64,000 nucleotides of DNA from JAUXJB01 sp965226855 (lineage in GTDB: Bacteria > Myxococcota_A > UBA9160 > SZUA-336): NCBI GenBank assembly GCA_965226855.1, contig CBDDEE010000029.1, positions 124,001 to 188,000 on the forward strand, written 5' to 3'. Position numbers and translations under genes: made by a program. Of this stretch, positions 36,519 through 44,854 are shown one piece after another (position 1 is the stretch's first letter; each line of letters opens with the position of its first letter). The notes beneath the pieces were generated by a model, which was not told the DNA's origin, searched no databases, and saw only the letters and a program-made list of their open reading frames with translations.

Positions 36519-37961
36519 GGGCTTGTCCTATTCGGTGTTGAATCTCCGAGAGCAGCGACTCCCGATTGAACGATCTTACGCGGCTTCGTTATCTACGTGA
36601 AGTGATTCCTCGTGGCGTCGAAGTGCGTCGACGAGCGTTGACATGTCTTTCAATCCCCTGACCCGGCGGAAGCCTTTCCGAGCGTCGAGGAGGGCGGCTC
36701 CGACCCAACGGAGCATCATCTTCCCTCCCCGCCACCGTTTCACTCGTCGTGTGTAGGTTGCGATCTTGTCGTTCAGGCTCTCGATCGCGTTGGTACTCCG
36801 GAGGCTTTGAAGGAGAATTCCATTCACTCCGAGGCGCAGCAGGGTGAGAGTGTCCTCCAAGCCCTCGCGAAGTGAGGCGGCCGCACCCGGATGCGACTGT
36901 TCGAGCGACCGCGCCAGGTTCTCGAGAAGTCGCTGCGCCCGCGCTGCGTCCGTCGCATTCCATGCCTCGTCCAGCGCGCGTTTGATGCTGGGGCGAGCGG
37001 TCTGCGGCAGGTGCCCGAGTACGTTTTGGCGCTTGTGCACCGGACACCTTTGGATCAGCGCCAGGTCACCGAAAATCTTGTCGATCGCTTGGCGCAGCGC
37101 TTTCGAGCCGTCGATCACGAACACCAACGCCTGGTCGGTCGAGAGCCCACGTTCCACGAGGTCTGCGAGAAGCGCCCTTGCGACGGCCGCGTTCTCGGTG
37201 TTGCCCTCGCGAATCCCCAGCGGATGCTTCTTCCCGTCGGAATCGAACCCCAGAGCCACCAAAATGCAGTGGTCACGGAAGTGGATGCCGTCAAGCATCA
37301 CGATCTTCAAGTCGAGCTCGGCGAGAGGCTGGCTGATCCACTCGCCCAGTTTCTGCTCGGTCAACGCCACGAACCGACGGGAGACAGCGCTCCTCGAGGT
37401 CGACCGTTCGGTCTCCGTGGGCGGCAGTCGATCCAAGCTTCGCGCATAGCGTCGAGTCGATACGCCCGCTGCCACCGCTTCGAGCGTGTGGTGATCCAGT
37501 GGATCCCGATCCGTCGCAGCCTCGAAGCTCGGCAGTACAAGTTCTCCGCCCTCGATCGACCGAACGCGAGGTCGACGAATCGCGATCCGCCGACCTCCCA
37601 AAGTGACGGGACTCTCCGTGCTCCCCGCGCGACGACCGGGGCGCTCCTCATCGGGTTTCCAAGGCAGACCGCACAGCGCCGTGCGGTCGTGCTCCATCAT
37701 CGCACCGAGCACTTGCTTGCCTGCCTCGACGCAGATACCGAAAAACGCGCGGTCGATGTCTTCGAGCGCCGACAACATCGGTAGCGGTAACTTGACGTGG
37801 GCGGTGTGAGCAACGGGTAGGTCTTGAGTGAACTTTGATTTCGTGAAATGCTTCGCCATGGTTGGCTCCTTCGTTGGGTTTGCATACCCCCTCCGTACCA
37901 CACGGAGGGCGAAGGAGCCGCCACTCTCATCTCTCTAAATCACACCTTCTGGGACATCCCC
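36519..37961 (-). mobile_element. IS256 family element
   Basis: About 1.44 kb. Imperfect ends: left GGGCTTGTCCTATTCGGTGT, right (inward) GGGGATGTCCCAGAAGGTGT. Its left end cuts IS-B copy 2. No matching direct repeat is seen: GAACAG lies left and GATCTAG right, so one flank has been rearranged since insertion. Confidence 0.75.
36576..37859 (-). CDS. IS256 family transposase
   Basis: 427 residues from ATG 37859 (AAGGAGCC upstream), beginning MAKHFTKSKFTQDLPVA. The catalytic region shows LDLKIVMLDGIHFRDHCILV (first Asp), ALVFVIDGSKALRQAI (second Asp) and RCPVHKRQNVLGHLP, with the end RSTNAIESLNDKIATYTRRV holding the conserved Asn/Glu. Length and motifs fit a complete mutator-type DDE transposase. 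An upstream in-frame start (37901) is less likely. Confidence 0.92.
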   Translation of the reverse strand: MAKHFTKSKFTQDLPVAHTAHVKLPLPMLSALEDIDRAFFGICVEAGKQVLGAMMEHDRTALCGLPWKPDEERPGRRAGSTESPVTLGGRRIAIRRPRVRSIEGGELVLPSFEAATDRDPLDHHTLEAVAAGVSTRRYARSLDRLPPTETERSTSRSAVSRRFVALTEQKLGEWISQPLAELDLKIVMLDGIHFRDHCILVALGFDSDGKKHPLGIREGNTENAAVARALLADLVERGLSTDQALVFVIDGSKALRQAIDKIFGDLALIQRCPVHKRQNVLGHLPQTARPSIKRALDEAWNATDAARAQRLLENLARSLEQSHPGAAASLREGLEDTLTLLRLGVNGILLQSLRSTNAIESLNDKIATYTRRVKRWRGGKMMLRWVGAALLDARKGFRRVRGLKDMSTLVDALRRHEESLHVDNEAA

Positions 37962-37965
37962 GGAT

Positions 37966-38075
37966 CTAGCGGGTGTAGGGACGCCGCCTCGTTTCCCTCC
38001 TGCGCGCCTCGCGGCCAGGGCCCGTGCGGCTGCGCGCGCGGCACCCCCTTTAAGGTAGTGGGGGGGATTATTTCC
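37966..38075 (+). repeat. 110-bp dispersed direct repeat, copy 1
   Basis: From GGGTGTAGGGACGCCGCCTC to the AAGGTAG near 38,075, following GATCTAG. A near-identical copy in the same orientation is at 40565-40672, differing by a few single-base indels. It is GC-rich and non-coding. Together with GATCTAG it may be the end of an unrecognised mobile element. Confidence 0.75.
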
Positions 38076-38165
38076 CCAGCGCCTTCATCCCAGCAGGCCG
38101 CGGCTTTTTTCAGGATACGAGAGCCCCGCCTACATCCTGCTGCAGGCGGCCGACCGTTTCCAAAG

Positions 38166-38786
38166 GTGAGCGACACCGACGAACCCTTCCGTTCCGGGAT
38201 CCGTCCCGAACTCGAGAAGCGGACGCGCGCCCTGGAAGAGCTGGCGGTGGAGATGTACGCGAGAGGACTCTCGACCCGCGACATCGAGGCCACCTTTCGA
38301 GGCGAGGACGAACGGTCCTTGCTTTCGCGGACAGCCGTGAGTGAGGTCACGGAGCAGCTCTGGGAAGAGTACGAGGCCTTTGCGACCCGGGACCTCTCCG
38401 AGTTCAAGCTCCTGTACCTGTTCGTGGATGGCGTCGCCGAGCGCCTGCACACCGGTCAGCGTCGCGAGATGGTGCTGTGTGCCTGGGGCATCACCGACGA
38501 GGGCGAGAAGGTTCTCCTGCACCTGAGTCCGGGCACGAAGGAGGACACGGCCTCGATGAAGAACGTGGTGCGCCTCGAGAACCATTACAGCCCTTGGGAG
38601 CTGGAGCGGGCCCTCGCTCGCTTCGTCGAGTACTACAACCACGAGCGGCTGCACGAAGCCATCGGCAACGTGACGCCGGACGACATGTACCACGGTCGCC
38701 AGCGCGCGATCCTGAGCCGCAGAGAGAAGATCAAACGCTTGACGTTGGAACGAAGGAAGAAAGAGAATCTACGCAACACGGCCTAG
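38166..38786 (+). pseudogene. Chimeric transposase: IS256 middle joined in frame to an IS3/rve C-terminus
   Basis: The first part (GTG 38166 to about 38,566) is an IS256-type fragment different from the element at 36576: RALEELAVEMYARGLSTRDI, SLLSRTAVSEVTEQLWEEYE, FKLLYLFVDGVAERLH, LLHLSPGTKEDTAS. Right after KEDTASMKN the frame switches family without a break to ENHYSPWELERALARFVEYY, NHERLHEAIGNVTPDDMYHG and RREKIKRLTLERRKKENLR, the C-terminal part of rve-core (IS3/IS481-like) transposases. Both halves lack their own catalytic sites, so no activity is expected. Confidence 0.75.
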
Positions 38787-38892
38787 CCGCAAATGGGAGC
38801 GAGAACCCTCTCTAAGAAAACCGGCCCAACGGTCCCAGAAGATCTGACGACGTACACCCCGCGTTTGTGCGCTCATCCCCGGAGATTCTCGA

Positions 38893-39732
38893 ATGAACGG
38901 CAAGCTACGCAAAGCGGGAGTCCTCGCAATCCTCCTGGCCATTGGAGCCTGCGCCACGAACTCAGCAGAACCGGCATTCGAACCGGACCCGATCCTCCAT
39001 CCGCCCGGAGGGCGTATCGTCTTCAACCGAATGTGCGCGGACGAACATCCGTACCGCGTCCAGGCATACGCCCGGATGGAGTCGCGAGACGGCCGAGCGC
39101 GGGTGGTGGCAGCGGTCCAGGCGGGATACCGGGCGACGGGCGGAAAGACAGTCTATATCGATGTGCGGATACAGAGGCTGAAGGTGAACGCGGGGAAGGA
39201 GTGGCAAAACGCGGACTACACGATCCGGCTCAAAGGGCGCAGCGCACGGAATGTGGTGGAAGGCCGTGAGTTTCGGAGCTACGTCGATCCCACCGCGCCC
39301 GCCCACAGGAACTTCAGGACCGGTGAGGCGGGAACCGCCGACTGGATCACGTTCGTGGAGCCCGAAGACAGAGCCGAGAGTTCCGACCGCTTCTACCGCT
39401 TCGGGCCGGAGCTGGACTTCAAGGCCCGGGATCTGGAGGTGGAGGGCCCGCAGGACGAGTTCGATCTGGCCCTGATGCTTCAGAACGAAGCAAACGGACA
39501 GACGCTGGAGCTCTGGGGACCACGGGTCCGGGTGCCGGAGCGGATCTGGACCATGAACCCGCCCACTCCCAAGATCCTCGGGCTGGTGCAGATGCTGAAT
39601 CCGAGCCAGGAGGGCGGATTGTTCAGCACCTTGGGGCGGGCCTGGAAGTACCGCAAGTGCATCGAAGAGCGAAAGGCCGCCAAACGGTTCCTCGGCCCGT
39701 ACACGACGCCAGGGCTCGGAGGCGGTGGATGA
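38893..39732 (+). CDS. Lipoprotein of unknown function
   Basis: 279 residues. MNGKLRKAGVLAILLAIGAC is a lipoprotein signal with lipobox AIGAC. The mature protein is basic and Arg-rich, with KTVYIDVRIQRLKVNAGK, DWITFVEPEDRAESSDRF and ILGLVQMLNPSQEGGLFSTL, ending PYTTPGLGGGG. No family recognised. It follows the chimeric transposase by about 100 bases and may not belong to an operon. Confidence 0.68.
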   Translation: MNGKLRKAGVLAILLAIGACATNSAEPAFEPDPILHPPGGRIVFNRMCADEHPYRVQAYARMESRDGRARVVAAVQAGYRATGGKTVYIDVRIQRLKVNAGKEWQNADYTIRLKGRSARNVVEGREFRSYVDPTAPAHRNFRTGEAGTADWITFVEPEDRAESSDRFYRFGPELDFKARDLEVEGPQDEFDLALMLQNEANGQTLELWGPRVRVPERIWTMNPPTPKILGLVQMLNPSQEGGLFSTLGRAWKYRKCIEERKAAKRFLGPYTTPGLGGGG

Positions 39733-40240
39733 GGTGCAGTCCGTCCGCGGTGCGATCGAGGTCCGATCCAAATGTGCCTTCGTCCACTGTAGCGTAAACG
39801 GAACACCCACTGGGAAGCCGTCGGCGCAAACGCTCCCCCCGGAAATCGAGAGACGAGACCGGGACCGATAATGTGGCGCGATGCGCACGTCCCGCGCGTC
39901 TCGCAGATTGTGACCCTGGCCTGGTGCCCAAGTGGCACTGCGCACAAGGACGAGGTCCACCAAGGGCTCCATGCTGCAATCGTCGACGTGGTCGCGCATC
40001 TTCGGGCGCGTCCAAACGCCACGCGCGTCAAGGCACGGCTAGCCGCCCTTGCCCCCCCTTCCTTAAGAGGGCCCCCAGGGCTGGACCTGGCTTGCTGCAG
40101 TCCTAACGTGGGGGGCTGGGGCGGGTCGCCACGCTGCGGCCCTGGCCCCTCCGTTACCGCGGCAGCACGACCAGGCGGCTCATAGCGACCGGCTTCGTCC
40201 GGCCAATCCCCTTCACAGAAGTGAGGCTACGGACCCGCAC
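39733..40240. other. Non-coding stretch before the repeat region
   Basis: About 500 bp. Several frames are open, but none shows recognisable domains, a start with ribosome site, or coherent codon use. I regard them as chance in GC-rich DNA. Confidence 0.4.
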
Positions 40241-40571
40241 CACTAGATATAGTGGTCGTTCTTGTGCCACGTAGTGCCACGTAGTGCCAATTGCGGCCGG
40301 CTAATGCCGCCTGGTGCCGCGTTTTGTCCCGTTTTTGGGGGCGCTTTCACCGTCCGATTCGTGACGTTTTCAGCGTCCTCTCAGAGCATCACGCTCGTGT
40401 TCTCACTGCTCTACGCAGGGGGGCTGACGTCGAATGAAGTCTCGCCGGTGAGGCGGTTGGTCCACTCACGCGTCCGGATCTCGGGAGGCTCACTCACCTC
40501 GAGGCCGGGCGGCATTAGCCGGCCGCAATTGGCACTACGTGGCACAAGGCCTCGAGCACTAGATCTAGTGG
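40241..40571. mobile_element. MITE-like element with 40-bp inverted ends
   Basis: About 330 bp between two near-palindromes, CCACTAGATATAGTGG (40,241-40,256) and CACTAGATCTAGTG (40,557-40,570). Just inside them are inverted copies of a sequence starting CTTGTGCCACGTAGTGCC and ending GGCCGGCTAATGCCGCC (40,261-40,311 and 40,506-40,546). The left end has one extra 10-base unit. There is no gene inside. This fits a non-autonomous transposon, but no transposase with such ends is in the window. Confidence 0.55.
40266..40355 (+). repeat. Decamer repeat array 1
   Basis: Consecutive 10-base units with consensus GCCRCGTAGT: GCCACGTAGT twice, GCCAATTGCG, GCCGGCTAAT, GCCGCCTGGT, GCCGCGTTTT, then two more diverged units ending TGGGGGCGCT and TTCACCGTCC. 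The period is exactly 10, about one helical turn, so a protein could bind all units on one face. Confidence 0.8.
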
Positions 40572-40672
40572 GTGTAGGGACGCCGCCTCGTTTCCCTCCT
40601 GCGCGCCTCGCGGCAGGGCCCGTGCGGCTGCGCGCGCGGCACCCCCTTTAAGGTAGGGGAGATTATTTCTGC
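40565..40672 (+). repeat. 110-bp dispersed direct repeat, copy 2
   Basis: Second copy of the sequence at 37966-38075, again right after GATCTAG. It lies between the MITE-like element and decamer array 2. The copies differ by small indels (for example GCGGCAGGG here, GCGGCCAGGG there). Confidence 0.75.
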
Positions 40673-40700
40673 AATGCGCTCGGTACCGGACGGTTCTTGT

Positions 40701-40800
40701 GCCACGAGGTGCCACGTAGTGCCGCCTAGTGCCAGTTACGGCCGTCTGATGCCGCGGGGTGCCGGCTTTTGCCACGTTTTTGGCGGCGCTTTCAACGTCC
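40701..40800 (+). repeat. Decamer repeat array 2
   Basis: Ten consecutive 10-base units: GCCACGAGGT, GCCACGTAGT, GCCGCCTAGT, GCCAGTTACG, GCCGTCTGAT, GCCGCGGGGT, GCCGGCTTTT, GCCACGTTTT, TGGCGGCGCT, TTCAACGTCC. It parallels array 1, including the last two units, at clearly reduced identity, so the arrays are old duplicates. The end of the GIY-YIG gene (stop at 40736) lies inside it. Confidence 0.8.
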
Positions 40801-41344
40801 TCCCAGAGTAGGCCTGAATCCCGCCCGCCTTCGCGGGATTCGCACGCTCGCGCAGCGCCTTCGAGAGGGGAATCAGCTTGCGTTCCAGCTCCCATGGCTC
40901 TGGATGCACGTGCCAGGCAACGAACCCGTTGGCCGCCAGCCACTCGGAGAGAGCTTGCTCCCCGGCCTCCCCGAAAGTCATCCGATTGCCGCTCCCCAGG
41001 CGACGGAGCTCGATTCCCAGCTCATCCTCGAGTAGGCATCCGAGCGACAGCCGGAGAGTTGATCCTCCCGCGTTGCCACGCATGTGGTTGCGTCGAATCC
41101 GGCTCCACAGGTTCTGTTGACTCGGGCCGCCGCTTCTCGATGGAGCCTTGGGAGAGATGCCGACGTACAACAGGGTCAGGTCACCGTACCGCGAGCAACC
41201 AGTTGTCGGTACACCGTCAGGAACCGAACGGAAGTACCAGGCGTAGACGCCAGGTTCTCGAGGCACTGGGCTTTCCTTTGCTAGGACTTCAACCCGCGAG
41301 TAGACCCTCGGCGGATTTGTCAGTGGCTCGAATCCTCCCGTCAT
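40736..41344 (-). CDS. GIY-YIG domain protein
   Basis: 202 residues. The GIY-YIG nuclease core is PGVYAWYFRSVPDGVP ... LTLLYVGISPKAPSRSG, with the conserved Tyr pairs, followed by LWSRIRRNHMRGNAGGSTLR (Arg) and a Glu in FGEAGEQALSEWLAANGFVA. The order matches stand-alone GIY-YIG proteins common near mobile DNA. The last 30 residues (after LSKALRERANPAKAG) are unlike the family and are encoded partly by decamer array 2, suggesting the original 3' end was replaced. Nuclease activity is plausible but not certain. Confidence 0.78.
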   Translation of the reverse strand: MTGGFEPLTNPPRVYSRVEVLAKESPVPREPGVYAWYFRSVPDGVPTTGCSRYGDLTLLYVGISPKAPSRSGGPSQQNLWSRIRRNHMRGNAGGSTLRLSLGCLLEDELGIELRRLGSGNRMTFGEAGEQALSEWLAANGFVAWHVHPEPWELERKLIPLSKALRERANPAKAGGIQAYSGRTLKAPPKTWQKPAPRGIRRP

Positions 41345-41489
41345 GAGGAGACAATCCTCCAGTCGCGTGGTCTCAGCGAGGGCTTAAGTTCTGCTCGACC
41401 TGCTACGGCGAGAACCCCTGGCTCCACTCTTCACGAGCCCCGAGAGGTCCACTAGAATTGTAGGGCCGGAGCTCTCTTGGAGCCGCATC

Positions 41490-41888
41490 CTACCTTCGCT
41501 TCTCAGAACGGCGACATAGGATTGATTCCGTCGAGCGAGCGTAGAGAAGCTGGATCTCCTTAGGTTCCAGAGACAGCAGGAACTCTAAGTCATCGGTGCC
41601 AACCTCAGAGATCGTCTTCTCGAACCTAAGGTACAGCGGGTCGAGGTCGAGGACAGGGACTCTGCAGAATACAAACGAAGGGTCGGCCTCGAGGGCATCG
41701 CACATCGCCAGGAATATCTTGAGGCTGTAGGTGCCCGTGGCGCTCTCGATCTGGCTCACGTGCGATTTACTGCACCCCACAAGCCGACTGAGCTTGGCCT
41801 GGGTGAGCCCCTTGGCCTCGCGGGCATCCCTCAATCGCCGGCCGATCTGCGTCCTCCGCTCCTGGAGGCGTCGCTCCAGTCGATTCAT
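41490..41888 (-). CDS. XRE-family helix-turn-helix regulator
   Basis: 132 residues from ATG 41888. The N-terminal helix MNRLERRLQERRTQIGRRLR leads into an HTH_3 domain: DAREAKGLTQAKLSRLVGCS KSHVSQIESATG is helix-turn-helix with the recognition helix. The C-terminal part (LDLDPLYLRFEKTISEVGTD) is unrelated to known sensor domains. The GIY-YIG gene downstream on the same strand could be under its control. Single-domain regulators like this often repress mobile or toxin genes. Confidence 0.82.
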   Translation of the reverse strand: MNRLERRLQERRTQIGRRLRDAREAKGLTQAKLSRLVGCSKSHVSQIESATGTYSLKIFLAMCDALEADPSFVFCRVPVLDLDPLYLRFEKTISEVGTDDLEFLLSLEPKEIQLLYARSTESILCRRSEKRR

Positions 41889-42113
41889 GGTGTTCCCTCG
41901 TCGAATCCGGGAGCCGAGGGCATTCGGAGACCGGAGCCGGGTCTGTCTACGGGCGGGGCGGAGGTACGAGCGTGAGCCGCCAGAGGAGGACTCAAGTGTA
42001 GCATCGTCGCTGAGGCTACCTAAGGCACTCAAAGGCTGCTGCTGCGGTGCGGGAATTGTCGAGCGGCCAGGCGCTCGGCTCAGCCCGCTCCTTTCTGGCC
42101 CTGCCCTACCTAC

Positions 42114-42425
42114 TCAGGGCAGTGTCAGGTCGCTTGCCTGGCCCCACTCAACGATCTCGAATGGTGGATTGGCCCCCGCCTTGGCTATGAACGCCTGATA
42201 CTCCTGGTCGGCGTTCGATTTCTCCGCGAACTCTCCCAACTTGACCATGTCGTCGAACTCGAGGATGTAGGTGATCGTCCCGGGTCTCGGACCGGCCCCA
42301 GCTTGGAGCACCCTGATCCGTGCCCCCAGACGTTCGTGGATTCTCTTCGCCTCGGAAAGGCTGCCGAGGAGCTCGGGGACACGACCCGTGAAAGGGCGAA
42401 ACGTGATGACTGAGACTGCAGCCAT
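42114..42425 (-). CDS. ABM/NIPSNAP-like small protein
   Basis: 103 residues from ATG 42425 (GGAGGTAG upstream). Strand-helix-strand units: VSVITFRPFTGRVPELLGSL, ERLGARIRVLQAGAG, PGTITYILEFDDMVKLGEFA, and a C-terminal KAGANPPFEIVEWGQ. It fits dimeric alpha/beta-barrel proteins and recalls the exported protein at 7741. Related proteins are often linked to detoxification or polyketide handling. No signal peptide. Confidence 0.62.
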   Translation of the reverse strand: MAAVSVITFRPFTGRVPELLGSLSEAKRIHERLGARIRVLQAGAGPRPGTITYILEFDDMVKLGEFAEKSNADQEYQAFIAKAGANPPFEIVEWGQASDLTLP

Positions 42426-42795
42426 GCTCTCTACCTCCTGATCCCACCCCCGCGTCACCCAGTCTATGCGGGGTTAGTATTCGTGTACACGATTTCCCAC
42501 GCTTGAGAGCTCCCCCGACGAGCTAGAGCAGATCCTGGACCTCGTGATCATCCGCCATGGTTGGCCCCACTTCGCCACGCACACGAGTTGAAGACGTTGG
42601 TGCGGGAAGTGTCCGTTATGCAGGCACAACGACGACGGACGGCCAAGAGCCCACCGCGTACGGCAGCCGCTCCCCGAGGGGCTCCTTGGCTGATTCCGCT
42701 GCTCACCAGCTCCTCGTAGACATTCATGCAGTACGCGCCATAGGTGCGTTCCCCGTTGGATCGGCCCGGTCAACCGACCAAGTCAGAAGCGTAAC
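42426..42795. other. Intergenic region, no gene seen
   Basis: About 370 bp. Frames are open on both strands but lack homology and start signals. Possibly remains of a deleted gene; nothing can be supported. Confidence 0.35.
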
Positions 42796-43387
42796 TTAGC
42801 CTACGGCGGGTGGGTCACCATGGACAATAACACCGACGGTGCCGCTCAAGAGCACGAGTTCCGGAAGCCGACGTCGGCCCCGCGCCTCCTCAGAGATGAT
42901 GGCGTCGGCGTCCTCAAGGAGCAGGTCGAACGTATCCACAAGTTCCTCGGCCGCCCGGGCGATCTGACGCACGTAGCGCGCGTGGTTCGGGTAGCGCACG
43001 CTCCCGTCGGGCAGGGGCTCGCACTTCAGGTCCGTGAACGATCCATTCAGGATTTGCTGACCCATTTGGAAGTCCAGATCGAAGCTGAGGTACGTACCCC
43101 GACCGGCTTCTACCTCGGGGGGCCGAATCGGCCCTCTGACGCTATCGCCGAAGGGCTGCTCAGTGAAGGGTGGTTGATCTGCATCTTGAGCTGCGCCAGG
43201 CGATCGGGGGTCAGTGTCGCGTTGCCATTTTCGTCCCGGTCGATCCACGACGGGTCCCTCACCGGGAAACCCCATCCAGGCGGCCGGCGGCAGGAGCTCA
43301 CCCAGGGTGAGGTGGCGGTGTCCGGCGATGAACAGAGCGTGCGCATAGGGATTGAGGCTGAGAGGAACGAACCCTCCATCGCTCCTA
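42796..43387 (-). pseudogene. Fragment of an alpha/beta-hydrolase-domain protein (PF20091-like), two frameshifts
   Basis: Three frames in order give GGFVPLSLNPYAHALFIAGH ... LTLGELLPPAAWMGFPGEGP, then DENGNATLTPDRLAQLKMQI, then PPEVEAGRGTYLSFDLDF and PNHARYVRQIARAAEELVDT. The final NHARYVxxIxxAAEELV with a downstream acidic LLLEDADAIISEEA is like the end of the Abhydrolase_10 group. The N-terminal part is missing because the dehydrogenase gene begins right there. Confidence in the family is moderate. Confidence 0.4.
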
Positions 43388-44479
43388 CATCCTTAACACT
43401 GGCTTGATAGTGCGTCCCGCGGCCGAGTCCTCGAACGCCTGGTTGATGTCTGCGAAGTCGTATGTCCGGATCAGACGTTCGTAAGGGAAGCGGCCCTGCT
43501 GCTGCAGCTCGATGAGCTTGGGCAGGAACAGGTTCGGCAACGCCGAGCCCTGGATGATACCGCGCAGGGTTGCGGTGCGGACAAAAATACCCATCGGCGT
43601 GAACGGGAACTTCTCGCCGAGATGCGGCGCCGTGACGATGCCGCATTCGGCGCCCATGGCCAGACACCTGATGGCGTCCTCGAGCGCCTGCTCGTTGCCG
43701 GTCGTGTCCAGCGAAAAATCGACGCCGCGCGGCACGATCTCTTTAATCCTGGCGGCGACCTCGCCGTCTTTCGCATTTATGGCGTGGGTGGCTCCCAGTT
43801 CGAGCGCGAGCTCAAGCCGTTCATCGACGATATCGACGGCAATCAATGGCGAGGCGCCGGACAATCGTCCCGCCATCACCGCACTCAGCCCGACCGCGCC
43901 GGTGCCGAACACCGCCAGCACGTCCTTGACGCGAACCTGCATCGAATTCAGGATCGCCCCCGCCCCCGTCTGTATGCCGCAGGGAATGGCCGCCATCATC
44001 TCGGTTGCGTGGTCATGCGCCACCGGCACTACGTCGCGTTCGAGCGTGATCGAGTGGGTTGCAAACGAGGACTGTTGAAAAAACGCGCTGGAGATGAGCT
44101 TATCGTCTAAGGTGATGGTCTTCGATCCGTCCAGGCGCGAGCCGCCGAACGCGATCGGCAGCACCCGCTCGCACCGGTAGCCATGCGCAGTGGTGCATTC
44201 TCGGCAGGTACCGCACCAGGCGTAAGAGATAACAACCCGATCGCCGGGTTTGACCCGGGTAACTCCGGATCCAATGGCTCCGACCACTCCGGTGCCTTCG
44301 TGGCCCAAAACCATCGGCGGCTCCAGCATCCCCTTCGCCATCTCATCGGTATGGCAAACGCCGCTGGCCTCGATGCGAACGAGGATCTCGTCGCTGCGCG
44401 GGTCGTCGAGTTCGACCTCCTGAAGGGTGAACTGCCCATGGGGATCATGCAGCACGGCGGCGGTGGCGCTGGTAGGCAT
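43385..44479 (-). CDS. Zinc-dependent alcohol dehydrogenase (aryl/NAD type)
   Basis: 364 residues, full length for the medium-chain family. Catalytic zinc ligands are C42 (GVCHTDEM), H60-E61 (VLGHEGTGVV) and a later Cys in AIPCGIQTGAG. The structural zinc loop is WCGTCRECTTAHGYRC. The Rossmann motif is FGTGAVG (about 190), with Asp in IAVDIVDERLE favouring NAD. The layout follows aryl-alcohol dehydrogenases such as benzyl-alcohol dehydrogenase, which pass alcohols to aldehydes. It lies downstream of an oxygenase block and could oxidise its products. CGTCTCC-like ribosome site lies before the ATG 44479. Confidence 0.92.
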   Translation of the reverse strand: MPTSATAAVLHDPHGQFTLQEVELDDPRSDEILVRIEASGVCHTDEMAKGMLEPPMVLGHEGTGVVGAIGSGVTRVKPGDRVVISYAWCGTCRECTTAHGYRCERVLPIAFGGSRLDGSKTITLDDKLISSAFFQQSSFATHSITLERDVVPVAHDHATEMMAAIPCGIQTGAGAILNSMQVRVKDVLAVFGTGAVGLSAVMAGRLSGASPLIAVDIVDERLELALELGATHAINAKDGEVAARIKEIVPRGVDFSLDTTGNEQALEDAIRCLAMGAECGIVTAPHLGEKFPFTPMGIFVRTATLRGIIQGSALPNLFLPKLIELQQQGRFPYERLIRTYDFADINQAFEDSAAGRTIKPVLRM

Positions 44480-44758
44480 TCACGTCTCCTGGTGTTGTTC
44501 TAGTTGTTGGTTAACTGTGCGCCGGTTGTCCGCGTAGAGGCTCGGCTCGCGCAGATCGCCGAATGCCCAGCTGAAGATATCGTGCAGATCCGAGATCTCG
44601 ACGTCGTAGCCGATTCGCGGCGACTGGGTATGCGTGTACTTCCGGATCCGCACTGTAAACGGAAACGCGATGCGGAACGGCTCCCGCACCAGTATGATGT
44701 GCTCGCTGCCGGCGGCCCCGGCGTCGATGACGACGCCCGAGACCTGGTTGCGCTTGTC
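44480..44758 (-). pseudogene. C-terminal fragment of an unidentified protein
   Basis: The frame opens after TAG at about 44,759 and reads DKRNQVSGVVIDAGAAGS, EHIILVREPFRIAFPFTVRI, RKYTHTQSPRIGYDVEISDL and HDIFSWAFGDLREPSLYA before a stop at 44480. It looks like a genuine protein end, but no start with ribosome site exists; GTG 44689 is the only candidate. It sits directly upstream of the alcohol dehydrogenase. I do not recognise the family. Confidence 0.35.
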
Positions 44759-44854
44759 CTAGGGCGTGGACGAGCGCGCGCGCGACTCGGGCCGGCCCCC
44801 GCGACCCGAGACCGGGTTGACGATGACTCCGATGGGTCGCAACGCGCGGGACGG

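Noticed and set aside
39871..40185. Possible gene at 39.9-40.2 kb
   Set aside because: Open frames on both strands without a ribosome site, domain or consistent codon pattern.
40261..40800. CRISPR array
   Set aside because: Units are 10 bases, directly adjacent and variable, with no spacers and no cas genes.
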